Shown here: positions 1-6,468 of the stretch, piece after piece
Layout: each line of letters opens with the position of its first letter
Numbering within the stretch: the first letter of the stretch is position 1
Assembly: GCA_949747725.1 (NCBI GenBank)
Contig: CATKFJ010000253.1
Span: 1 to 8,409 of the forward strand
DNA length: 8,409 nt
Reading direction: 5' to 3'
Origin: an uncultured bacterium
Lineage (GTDB): Bacteria; Bacillota; Clostridia; Christensenellales; Pumilibacteraceae
Made by a program: the position numbers and the translations under genes
The notes under the pieces: model-generated
Databases searched by the model: none
What the model was told of the DNA's origin: nothing
Seen by the model: only the letters and a program-made list of their open reading frames with translations

Positions 1-523
1 CGTAGTTGCCGTGGTTACGGACATACAGCACGTTTATAGAATCAGTCGTTTTGTTGAGGAACACATAGAAGTTATGCCCTACAAGCTCAAGCTCCTCGAT
101 AGCGTCGTCTATAGACATAGGGATGAGCGTATAACACTTCGAACGAACAACGGACTTTTCCTGTTCCGCTTCCTCTACGATCTCCTCTTCCACAGACAAT
201 CCCTTTGCACGGAACTTCTTGGATTTGGATTCTATCTTTTTATGATGCCGTATGATCTGTTTTTCGAGTTTGGGTATGGCAAGATCTATATTATTGTACA
301 TATTATCGCTCGTCACTTCCGCGCGCAAAACCGTGCCGTCCAATAAGATCGTAAGCTCAAGCGCATACTGATCCTTAGTGCTGCGCGTATTGCCTTTTTT
401 AAGACCTATTTTTATACGCGTATCGTCATCGAAAAACTTATCGAGCTTTTGGATTTTTTTGTCGATGATGGTTTTGAGCTTATCGCTCGCGTCATAGTTC
501 TTGCAAAGATATTCTATTGTCAT
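1..523 (-). CDS. hpf: Long-form ribosome hibernation promoting factor HPF (C-terminus cut by window edge)
   Basis: The visible 174 residues begin MTIEYLCKNYDASDKLK at an ATG ending at 523. An AGGAGG ribosome binding site lies five bases upstream (529-534). Residues about 1-100 match the ribosome-binding S30AE/RaiA domain. Residues about 100-125 are a charged linker. From about 127 the C-terminal dimerisation domain of long HPF follows, recognised by YTLIPMSIDDAIEELELVGHNFYVFLN and then INVLYVRNHGNY. Long HPFs usually end a few residues after the GNYG position, so probably only about 10 residues are missing. In the family, the N-domain sits in the decoding and tRNA region of the 30S subunit, and the C-domain dimerises two 70S ribosomes into inactive 100S particles in stationary phase or stress. 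The gene follows clpC by 91 bases and has its own promoter. The identity is clear; the stress role is inferred from the family and the neighbours. Confidence 0.95.
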   Translation of the reverse strand, partial: MTIEYLCKNYDASDKLKTIIDKKIQKLDKFFDDDTRIKIGLKKGNTRSTKDQYALELTILLDGTVLRAEVTSDNMYNNIDLAIPKLEKQIIRHHKKIESKSKKFRAKGLSVEEEIVEEAEQEKSVVRSKCYTLIPMSIDDAIEELELVGHNFYVFLNKTTDSINVLYVRNHGNY

Positions 524-555
524 ATTAGCCTCCTATGAGCTTATTTTTCTTCTTT

Positions 556-584
556 ATTTTAACATATTTTCGATCGGTTGTAAA
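556..584 (-). promoter_or_regulatory. SigA-type promoter with extended -10 for hpf
   Basis: Read on the minus strand, TTTACA (579-584) is followed by a 17-base spacer (562-578) and TAAAAT (556-561). A TGT triplet sits directly before the -10, which fits the extended -10 (TGn) motif. The predicted start is near 549, giving a leader of about 26 bases to the hpf ATG. No CtsR box (RGTCAAA repeat) or CIRCE element is visible around it, so hpf does not appear to be directly under CtsR here. No terminator hairpin is seen between clpC and this promoter, so read-through from the clpC operon is also possible. Confidence 0.7.
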
Positions 585-614
585 TGCCTTTTCGAAAATT
601 GAGTTACGATATTT

Positions 615-3116
615 TTATCCGAGTACGATCTTACCGTCCACGCAATCCACACGGACATTACTGTTATCCGAAATTTTCCCGTCTATAATAGCCTCCGCTA
701 TCTCGTCCTCTACGTTTTGCTCTATAACTCTGCGAAGCGGACGCGCGCCGTAATCGGCGTCATACCCCTTATCGATAAGCCAATCGAGCGCCGCTTTGGT
801 CACGGTAAGAGTAATATTTTTTTCTTTAAGCGAATTTTCGACGCGCTGAAGCATGATCTCGGCTATCTTGGCAACGTCATCCTTGGTAAGTTTATCGAAC
901 ACACAAGTAACGTCTATTCTGTTAAGGAACTCGGGTCGGAACATTGCTCTGAGCGCTTTCATATATACCTCGTCGCGCACATCCGAATCTTTTTTACCGA
1001 CTGCATTAAATCCTATCTCGCGTTTTGCCGCGGCGTCTGTCGCGCCTACGTTGCTCGTCATTATTATTATAGTGTTTTTAAACGAAACCGTCCGTCCTTG
1101 AGAATCTGTAAGACGTCCGTCATCGAGTATCTGAAGAAGCGCGTTGAACACATCGGGGTGCGCCTTTTCTATCTCGTCGAATAATACTACAGAGTACGGA
1201 TGACGCCGCACCTTTTCGGTAAGCTGTCCGCCGTCGTCGAAACCCACATATCCCGGAGGCGCGCCTATAAGTTTAGATACCGAATGCGATTCCATAAACT
1301 CACTCATATCGAGTCTTATTATGGAGTTCTCGTTGTCGAACATTGCCTCGGCAAGCGCCTTTGTAAGCTCGGTTTTACCTACGCCCGTAGGCCCCAAAAA
1401 TATAAACGATCCTATCGGACGGCTATCGCTTTTAAGACCGGCACGCGCACGCCGAATGGCTTTCGCCACGGCTTCCACTGCGTTATGCTGACCGATAACG
1501 CGCTTGTGCAATATGTCTTCGAGATTTTTAAGCCGCTCGCTTTCGGTCGCCGTAAGCTTGTTTACGGGTATTTTAGTCCAACGCGACACTACATCGGCTA
1601 TATTGTCCGCATTTATAGTAAGAGTGCATTTTTCCTGCGCCGCAGCATTCTGAAGCGTTCGCGACTTTATAGTTTTGTCGAGTTCCTCGCACTTCTTTTT
1701 ATAATCGTCGGCTTGCGCATATTCTTTGCGCGCGGCACACTCGTTCATCTTTTTAACACACTCCGCAAGCTTATCCGACAGGTCTTTAATATCCGCAGGC
1801 TCGCTCGACACGCTTACTTTCGCACAGCTCATTGCCTCATCGATCAGGTCTATAGCCTTATCCGGCAAAAATCTGTCGGCAATATATTTATCCGAAAGTT
1901 TTGCGGCGGCAACAATAGCCTCGTCGGACAATTTAACTTTATGGAAGTTTTCGTAATTAGTGCGCAGACCTTTTAATATCTCGATAGTCTGATCTACTGT
2001 CGGCGGCTCTACCGTGATAGGCTGAAAACGACGTTCCATTGCTTTATCCGCTTCGATATATTTTCTGTACTCATCCGTCGTAGTCGCGCCGATAGTCTGC
2101 ATTTCGCCTCGAGCAAGATACGGCTTAAGAATATCCGCCGGAGTAACTTCTCCGTCTTTCGATCCTGCTTGCATGAGCGTATGCAATTCGTCGATAAACA
2201 CTATAATATTGCCGCTGTTTATTATCAGGTCGATAGCCGATTTAAGCTTTTCTTCGAGTTGACCGCGATATTTCGTGCCTGCCATGAGCGATCCGATATT
2301 AAGCGAAAAGATTATACTGTGTTGCAATTGTCGCGGAACTTTGCCGTCCACTATGGCACGCGCAAGCCCGTCGATTATGGCGCTTTTACCTACGCCCGGT
2401 TCGCCGATAAGTACGGGATTGTTTTTTGTTTTTCGGCATAAAATTTCTATCAAACGCGCGACTTCGCTTTCCCTGCCTATAACGGGATCAAGCTTGTTCT
2501 CGCGTGCTTTTTGCGTCACGTCCACGCCGAGATCGGCAAGCTGTGCAGGCAAACGGTTGGCAGGTCCCTTTAATCCCTGATCGGACATTTTATCGTAGTT
2601 CACTTGATTAGCGCCGAGCGGAGTTCCGAACATTGCGCCGAACATTGCGCCGAACGGATTTTCGTCCTGCGGTTCCTGTCGCATGTCGCGCTGAAGCGCG
2701 GCGATTATAGACCGTCGGAACGCGGCAGTATTTACATTGAATAAGTGCAACAAAGCGTCTACGGCAACGCAGTTCCTATCCTCGAGTATGGCAAGCATAA
2801 GAAAATCGGGCGTTATCAAAGGCGCGCCGAACTGCGTAGCAAGATTATACGCAGTAAACGGTATAGTTTCTTTAATCCGCGGCGAATCTTCGGGTTCTCG
2901 CGTTGCGCCGCCTCTGTTTTCCGCCTCCTCTTTAAATACAGGCACCATGCCGTCGGGAGAAAGCTTGTTGGCGCCGAAAATTTTCGATGCATAGCAATCC
3001 ACATTAAGTATACCGTAAAGCAGATGTTCTGTTCCCGTATATTCGTTCGAATAAAATTTAGCGGTGCTTCTCGCAACCTCATACGCTTTTTGAGCGCCGT
3101 CGTCCATAGGATACAT
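615..3116 (-). CDS. clpC: ClpC, AAA+ unfoldase subunit of the Clp protease
   Basis: This 833-residue Hsp100 protein uses ATP to unfold substrates and feed them to ClpP in the cytosol. In order it has an N-domain made of two Clp_N repeats (about 1-141), a linker with the repeat FGAMFGAMFG (155-164), AAA1 (Walker A GEPGVGKS, 238-245; Walker B FIDE, 307-310; RR at 362-363 in the arginine-finger region), a middle coiled-coil domain (about 438-490), and AAA2 (GPTGVGKT, 575-582; LFDE, 645-648). IGFN (701-704) occupies the ClpP-docking loop, marking it as a ClpP partner and not a ClpB-type disaggregase. B. subtilis ClpC is about 810 residues. The start is fixed by GGAGGT (3124-3129) seven bases upstream, and the gene begins 20 bases after mcsB. 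Tyr466 appears to align with Phe436 of B. subtilis ClpC, a residue implicated in MecA binding and the resting state. The first Clp_N repeat keeps GTEH, while the second has TPD in its place. The identity is very secure. Confidence 0.98.
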   Translation of the reverse strand: MYPMDDGAQKAYEVARSTAKFYSNEYTGTEHLLYGILNVDCYASKIFGANKLSPDGMVPVFKEEAENRGGATREPEDSPRIKETIPFTAYNLATQFGAPLITPDFLMLAILEDRNCVAVDALLHLFNVNTAAFRRSIIAALQRDMRQEPQDENPFGAMFGAMFGTPLGANQVNYDKMSDQGLKGPANRLPAQLADLGVDVTQKARENKLDPVIGRESEVARLIEILCRKTKNNPVLIGEPGVGKSAIIDGLARAIVDGKVPRQLQHSIIFSLNIGSLMAGTKYRGQLEEKLKSAIDLIINSGNIIVFIDELHTLMQAGSKDGEVTPADILKPYLARGEMQTIGATTTDEYRKYIEADKAMERRFQPITVEPPTVDQTIEILKGLRTNYENFHKVKLSDEAIVAAAKLSDKYIADRFLPDKAIDLIDEAMSCAKVSVSSEPADIKDLSDKLAECVKKMNECAARKEYAQADDYKKKCEELDKTIKSRTLQNAAAQEKCTLTINADNIADVVSRWTKIPVNKLTATESERLKNLEDILHKRVIGQHNAVEAVAKAIRRARAGLKSDSRPIGSFIFLGPTGVGKTELTKALAEAMFDNENSIIRLDMSEFMESHSVSKLIGAPPGYVGFDDGGQLTEKVRRHPYSVVLFDEIEKAHPDVFNALLQILDDGRLTDSQGRTVSFKNTIIIMTSNVGATDAAAKREIGFNAVGKKDSDVRDEVYMKALRAMFRPEFLNRIDVTCVFDKLTKDDVAKIAEIMLQRVENSLKEKNITLTVTKAALDWLIDKGYDADYGARPLRRVIEQNVEDEIAEAIIDGKISDNSNVRVDCVDGKIVLG
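2626..2655. repeat. 12-bp tandem repeat, 2.5 copies, inside clpC
   Basis: The unit CCGAACATTGCG occurs exactly at 2626-2637 and 2638-2649 and is followed by half a copy, CCGAAC, to 2655. On the coding strand it gives the in-frame repeat FGAM-FGAM-FG in the linker between the ClpC N-domain and the first ATPase domain. Because the unit is a multiple of three, gain or loss of copies would not break the frame. Confidence 0.9.
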
Positions 3117-3136
3117 ATTTATTACCTCCGTTAATG

Positions 3137-4141
3137 TTATTTCCTAATACAAAGTTTATTAAGCGTCGCGGCAACATATCTCGCCCTAAGAATATCGCGT
3201 TCGTTAACGCTCATGTCGTCGCCGCCGAGTTTTTGCATGCTTGCAGGTTGGCATGCCGTTATCAAATTCTGAAACTCTCCGTCATCGGATATTTCAATAT
3301 AGCCGTAATATCCGCCCAGTCTTATCAACGCCAAATATTGCATTGCCTCACCCGTCGAAAGCTTATAAGCGTTTCCGGCGATGCCCCAAGCTCTGTAAAT
3401 TTTATCTTTAAGCGTCGGTTCGTCGCGTTTCAGCAGTTGCCGAGCGCGCAATTCCGCATCAACAATATGATTGATCGCTGCCTTAACCGCGTCCAATATT
3501 TCGGATTCTTTCACGCCGAGCGTACGTTGATTGCTTACCTGATACAAATATCCGTCGGCTTTACTGCCTTCGCCGTAAACACCGCGAACAGTCATATTAA
3601 GTCTGCCGACGTCGGTAATGCACGATTCTATCATGTTTTCGATGGTAAGAGCGGGTAAAAACATCATTACTGACGCACGCATTCCCGTTCCGACGTTTGT
3701 CGCGCACGACGTAAGATAACCGAAACGGTTATCGAAAGCAAACTTGATATTTTTACTGAGAATATCGTCTATACGGTTTACCCTGTCATACGCCTGATCG
3801 AGCGATAACCCAGACAAAATAACCTGTTCGCGAATATGATCTTCTTCATTCACCATTACGGAAACATTTTCGTCCGAACTTATGAGAACCGCGCCGAACG
3901 GACTGTTCTCCAAAAGATCGGGACTTATCAGATGTTTTTCTTGCAGGATAGTACCGTCGAGATCGGAAATCGAGCTCATGTCATACCGCGTAAACTTATC
4001 TACGGGCGAAAGAGTTTGCTCCACCTTATCTATTACCTGATGCGCTGCAAGTTCTTTCAGCTTGTGCGGAAACGGCATGCCGTCGACATTGCGCGCAAGT
4101 CTGAGTCTTGTAGATATTATCGTCGAATTTGCACTGTTCAT
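3137..4141 (-). CDS. mcsB: McsB, protein arginine kinase
   Basis: This kinase phosphorylates arginine side chains and so tags misfolded proteins, and the repressor CtsR, for ClpC-ClpP. The 334 residues match the ATP:guanido phosphotransferase fold: STRLRLARN (10-18) in the nucleotide-binding start, NEEDHIREQ (98-106), the catalytic-loop segment TSCATNVGTGMR (144-155) with Cys146, and VRGVYGEGS (185-193). B. subtilis has TSCPTN where this has TSCATN. Near the C-terminus, RDILRA (315-320) fits the RDxxRA allosteric phosphoarginine-binding motif of McsB. The protein is shorter than B. subtilis McsB (about 363), mainly because it starts only about 10 residues before the SRIRLARN-like motif. The start is supported by GGGAGG (4152-4157) inside the last codons of mcsA. 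The stop of mcsA is two bases upstream, which suggests translational coupling. Metazoan creatine and arginine kinases share the fold, but these motifs and the operon point to McsB. Confidence 0.97.
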   Translation of the reverse strand: MNSANSTIISTRLRLARNVDGMPFPHKLKELAAHQVIDKVEQTLSPVDKFTRYDMSSISDLDGTILQEKHLISPDLLENSPFGAVLISSDENVSVMVNEEDHIREQVILSGLSLDQAYDRVNRIDDILSKNIKFAFDNRFGYLTSCATNVGTGMRASVMMFLPALTIENMIESCITDVGRLNMTVRGVYGEGSKADGYLYQVSNQRTLGVKESEILDAVKAAINHIVDAELRARQLLKRDEPTLKDKIYRAWGIAGNAYKLSTGEAMQYLALIRLGGYYGYIEISDDGEFQNLITACQPASMQKLGGDDMSVNERDILRARYVAATLNKLCIRK

Positions 4142-4143
4142 TT

Positions 4144-4656
4144 TTAACCATCCTCCCGTTTGTTGCCTACAAGCTTTTTAAGCCGTTCGCCGAGTTCGCC
4201 TATTTTAGCATAATCGCCGCCGTCCAAAGCCGCTTGAAGTTCTGATTTAAGCCGCGCTTCTTCGGTAGCGACGTCCGCCGCGCCTACCGGAACTTTACCT
4301 ACATGACGATCGGACTGCTGTAACTTTTTAACGGTTTGAGTAATTATCGGACGGAACACATCATAACAACGCGGACAGCCGACAAATCCCGTCTTAACAA
4401 ACTCCTCGCTCGTCGTTTTGCAGTCCGGACAAATAAGCGCACGCGTTGTCGGCTCGTTAAACATATTTGTGAGATTGGAAAGCAATCCCATAGGCGAACC
4501 GTTTATAAGCTTACTGAGCATATCGAAACTGTCGCCCACATCGGGTCGATAGTCTTTGGCGCAATCGTTGCATAAAAACATTTTTTCTACCTTGTCATTC
4601 TTTCTGACATAAACTTCCGTAGTAGCTTCTCTAAGACCGCATTTGGTACATTTCAT
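4144..4656 (-). CDS. mcsA: McsA, zinc-binding activator of McsB with UVR domain
   Basis: McsA binds and activates McsB and modulates CtsR activity. The 170-residue protein starts MKCTKCGLREATTEVYV. It contains four CxxC pairs (Cys3/6, 29/32, 76/79, 94/97), consistent with two zinc-binding units, and a C-terminal UVR-type helical hairpin (about 131-163, with LKSELQAALDGGDYAKIGEL) like that in UvrB and UvrC. I chose the ATG ending at 4656 because GGAGGTG (4662-4668) lies five bases upstream and the protein then begins directly with the first zinc motif. An upstream in-frame ATG ending at 4725 would overlap ctsR and add 23 residues unlike the family. It begins 22 bases after the ctsR stop and ends two bases before mcsB. 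Confidence 0.95.
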   Translation of the reverse strand: MKCTKCGLREATTEVYVRKNDKVEKMFLCNDCAKDYRPDVGDSFDMLSKLINGSPMGLLSNLTNMFNEPTTRALICPDCKTTSEEFVKTGFVGCPRCYDVFRPIITQTVKKLQQSDRHVGKVPVGAADVATEEARLKSELQAALDGGDYAKIGELGERLKKLVGNKREDG

Positions 4657-4678
4657 AATATCACCTCCGTTAATCGAT

Positions 4679-5176
4679 TTATTGATCTTCGTTATTCCCG
4701 TTCTTGCTTTCGAGAAAATCATCATGCGCTTTTAACACTTCGAGCAAAACGCTTTTAAGTATCGATCCCCTAAGCTTATTTTTGGCTACCGTAGGGGCGA
4801 TCAACGCTTTATCCGAAATTGCCGCCTTTACAAGCTGAGCTTCTGACTTCGTAAACACTTCGTCGCATGTAAGCCGCTCTATTATTTGACACGCCCTGCC
4901 GTAATCTATACCTTCCGATAACGTTTCATCAATATATCTTAAGAGCATGTCGTCCGCGTTCTCGTTTATCCTAATCAGAGTGACCGAACCGCCTCCGCCA
5001 CGCCTGCTCTCCGTTATATATCCGCGTTCTGGCGTGAACCGCGTTGAAAGCACATAGTTTATCTGACTGGGCGCAACGGCAAAATATGTCGCCAACTCAT
5101 TGCGGTTGAAGTTGACGGAAAGCTCGTCGCCCAATGTTTCAAGCAAAAACCGTTCGATTATATCGCTTACGTTCAT
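4679..5176 (-). CDS. ctsR: CtsR, repressor of class III heat-shock genes
   Basis: CtsR is a dimeric winged-helix repressor and thermosensor that binds GTCAAA direct repeats and controls clp genes and its own operon. The 165 residues start MNVSDIIERFLLETLGDE. The DNA-binding domain is clear: RNELATYFAVAPSQINYVLS (helix-turn-helix, about 25-44), TRFTPERGYITES (45-57), then RRGGGG (58-63). The tetraglycine wing is the heat-sensing element in B. subtilis, and Arg59 appears to align with Arg62, which McsB phosphorylates there. After GGGG the usual YIRI is replaced by SVTLIRI. The C-terminal helical domain (about 100-155) fits the CtsR dimerisation and McsB-interaction region. The start is set by GGGAGG (5182-5187) five bases upstream. 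An in-frame TTG ending at 5221 was not used because it overlaps the operator and has no ribosome binding site. It is the first gene of the operon. Confidence 0.97.
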   Translation of the reverse strand: MNVSDIIERFLLETLGDELSVNFNRNELATYFAVAPSQINYVLSTRFTPERGYITESRRGGGGSVTLIRINENADDMLLRYIDETLSEGIDYGRACQIIERLTCDEVFTKSEAQLVKAAISDKALIAPTVAKNKLRGSILKSVLLEVLKAHDDFLESKNGNNEDQ

Positions 5177-5181
5177 ATGCG

Positions 5182-5187
5182 CCTCCC
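5182..5187 (-). promoter_or_regulatory. Ribosome binding site deciding the ctsR start
   Basis: GGGAGG on the minus strand lies five bases before the ATG at 5176-5174. It selects this start, whose protein aligns with the usual beginning of CtsR (xNISDIIExxL), over the longer TTG-initiated frame. Confidence 0.85.
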
Positions 5188-5215
5188 AAAGTAATTCAAG
5201 CTCGACTCGACTAAA

Positions 5216-5239
5216 AGTCAAAGGTCAAAGAAAGTCAAA
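5216..5239. promoter_or_regulatory. CtsR operator with three half-sites
   Basis: On the plus strand, GGTCAAA (5223-5229), spacer GAA (5230-5232) and AGTCAAA (5233-5239) match the CtsR box consensus RGTCAAA-NAN-RGTCAAA at every defined position. A third half-site, AGTCAAA (5216-5222), abuts the box with no spacer. The element begins about six bases downstream of the predicted transcription start (near 5245), in the ctsR leader. CtsR bound here should block the start of transcription, giving autoregulation of ctsR-mcsA-mcsB-clpC. The box is clear; occupancy of the third half-site is inference. Confidence 0.95.
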
Positions 5240-5251
5240 CTTTATATTTGT

Positions 5252-5280
5252 ATTATATATCTTTATTTTGCTCTTGTCAA
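5252..5280 (-). promoter_or_regulatory. Perfect-consensus SigA promoter of the ctsR operon
   Basis: On the minus strand, TTGACA (5275-5280) and TATAAT (5252-5257) are separated by exactly 17 bases (5258-5274). Both hexamers match the vegetative sigma factor consensus without a mismatch. The predicted start is near 5245, giving a leader of about 69 bases that contains the CtsR operator. Such a strong promoter just upstream of a repressor site fits an operon that is held off and rapidly derepressed in stress. Confidence 0.92.
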
Positions 5281-5300
5281 GAGTTTTTTAAAAGTTTTAC

Positions 5301-5338
5301 AAAAAAAAATGCATTACCGTAATTAAACGATAATGCAT
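5301..5338 (-). terminator. Rho-independent terminator after the zinc-ribbon protein gene
   Basis: Read on the minus strand, ATGCATTATCG (5338-5328), an eight-base loop, and CGGTAATGCAT (5319-5309) form an 11-bp stem with one G-U pair, followed at once by a run of nine T residues (5309-5301, sharing the last stem base). It lies 26 bases after the stop of the zinc-ribbon gene and ends 20 bases before the -35 of the ctsR promoter, so it insulates the heat-shock operon from upstream transcription. Read the other way there is no T-run, so it is one-directional. Confidence 0.93.
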
Positions 5339-5364
5339 ATTACTATTATGATTACTGAAATAAC

Positions 5365-5910
5365 TCAACCGAATAGTCCGCCAAGTGCGTCCATTGCGTC
5401 ATTATAATCGCTCGCGGCAACAAACAATGCAATGCACGAAAGAAGCACGAAAACAAATACGATCACAGCCAGAGCAAGACATATTATATCGCGCGTGCGA
5501 GTTTTCACTTTAGATTGATCTCTACCCTTATATGATATTACAAACCTGATAATACCCAACGCGAGAAAAACCGAAACGCAAAGAATTGCAAACACGCCGA
5601 GCGTTATACCGAATCCCGTCGAAAGCATGATATATGCACCGCAAAGTTCCGTAAGAATATACGACACCGCTCCGAATATAACAAACAGTATTATAAAATT
5701 ATTATCAAACCAAGTAAAATCGAGCGGTTTATACTGCTGCGTATGTACGGGTTGTTGCACGGCTTCTGTGGGCGGCGCGACATCGGCCTGTGACCGAATG
5801 CCGCTTTCATTTTCGGTTTCGATCGTACCTAAAGGATCCGCAATACCGCATTTAGGACAGAACTTAACATGCGACTGTATTTCCGAACCGCAATTTTTAC
5901 AATGCGCCAT
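5365..5910 (-). CDS. Zinc-ribbon membrane protein, three predicted transmembrane segments, function unknown
   Basis: I do not recognise a named family. The 181 residues start with a short zinc ribbon, MAHCKNCGSE, with Cys4/Cys7 and Cys18/Cys21 as the metal ligands. A polar, proline- and glutamine-containing linker (about 25-65) follows, then three hydrophobic segments (about 71-95, 99-126 and 141-166), with a charged stretch (GRDQSKVKTRTRD, 129-141) between the second and third. The C-terminus is short. No catalytic motif is seen. This layout, an N-terminal zinc ribbon joined to a few membrane helices, is common among uncharacterised Bacillota proteins. GGGAGG (5922-5927) lies 11 bases before the start. 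The gene begins 32 bases after the dCMP deaminase stop, so the two are probably co-transcribed, and it ends at a strong terminator. Membrane location is inferred from hydrophobicity. Confidence 0.85.
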   Translation of the reverse strand: MAHCKNCGSEIQSHVKFCPKCGIADPLGTIETENESGIRSQADVAPPTEAVQQPVHTQQYKPLDFTWFDNNFIILFVIFGAVSYILTELCGAYIMLSTGFGITLGVFAILCVSVFLALGIIRFVISYKGRDQSKVKTRTRDIICLALAVIVFVFVLLSCIALFVAASDYNDAMDALGGLFG

Positions 5911-5942
5911 ATATGTATTTTCCTCCCTATCGAGTGTTGTTT

Positions 5943-6431
5943 TTATTTTCGGTCGCCGTGCGTAACAGCGTCGGGCGCCGACGAACCGTCGAACTTCTCT
6001 ATAGTTACGCCAGCCTCTTTAAAAAGCTCCAACGAAAAATCGTCGGGGTAGCCGCTTTCATAAACAACGCGCGTAATTCCGCTGTTGATTATCATTTTAG
6101 TGCATATAGCGCACGGTTGGTGCGTGCAGTACAGCGTAGCGCCGTCTATGCAAATCCCCATACGCGCCGCTTGGATTATGGCGTTTTGCTCGGCATGAGT
6201 GGCATAACAAAGCTCGTGCCGCGTTCCCGACGGAATATCGAGTTTTCTGCGCAAGCAAAAACCTTTTTCTTTACAGTTCTTTATACCCGAACTTGCACCG
6301 TTATAACCGGTAGTCATTATTCGTTTATTTTTAGCTATTACCGCCCCGACTTGACGGTTATCTTGAAAACAACTCGACCAAGTAGCGACGGTATTCGCTA
6401 TTTCCATAAATCGGGTATCCCATTTATCCAT
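5943..6431 (-). CDS. dCMP deaminase (ComEB-type deoxycytidylate deaminase)
   Basis: The enzyme deaminates dCMP to dUMP, supplying substrate to thymidylate synthase. The 162 residues carry the zinc-dependent cytidine deaminase signature: THAEQNAIIQAA (78-89) with zinc ligand His79 and catalytic Glu81, and PCAIC (106-110) with ligands Cys107 and Cys110. Upstream, RQVGAVIAKNKRIMTTGYNG (26-45) is the usual substrate-side strand and loop. CLRRKLDIPSGTRHELC (59-75) is typical of bacterial dCMP deaminases and distinguishes them from tRNA-adenosine or free cytidine deaminases. In B. subtilis the homologue is called ComEB from its place in the comE operon; no competence gene is nearby here. The start has a moderate ribosome binding site, GGAAGTGA (6436-6443), and its own promoter upstream. 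The 32-base gap to the next gene suggests a two-gene operon. Confidence 0.93.
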   Translation of the reverse strand: MDKWDTRFMEIANTVATWSSCFQDNRQVGAVIAKNKRIMTTGYNGASSGIKNCKEKGFCLRRKLDIPSGTRHELCYATHAEQNAIIQAARMGICIDGATLYCTHQPCAICTKMIINSGITRVVYESGYPDDFSLELFKEAGVTIEKFDGSSAPDAVTHGDRK

Positions 6432-6468
6432 GTTATCACTTCCGTTATCCTCTGTATTTTGCTTTTTC

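Noticed and set aside
585..605. Palindrome TTTTCGAAAA in the clpC-hpf gap as a possible clpC terminator.
   Set aside because: It is a short self-complementary AT-rich word with no loop and no T-run after it on the minus strand.
1200..1976. A 258-codon open frame on the plus strand, and similar plus-strand frames throughout (for example 7395-8069).
   Set aside because: They lie opposite strongly supported genes (clpC, calcium ATPase), have no family motifs or good ribosome binding sites, and their composition is that expected of an antisense shadow.
4657..4725. Longer McsA from an ATG ending at 4725, overlapping ctsR.
   Set aside because: The ATG at 4656 has an excellent ribosome binding site and begins directly at the first zinc motif, as in the family.
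5177..5221. N-terminal extension of CtsR from a TTG ending at 5221.
   Set aside because: It would place the start codon within the CtsR operator, has no ribosome binding site, and the added residues are unlike CtsR; the ATG at 5176 fits on all three counts.
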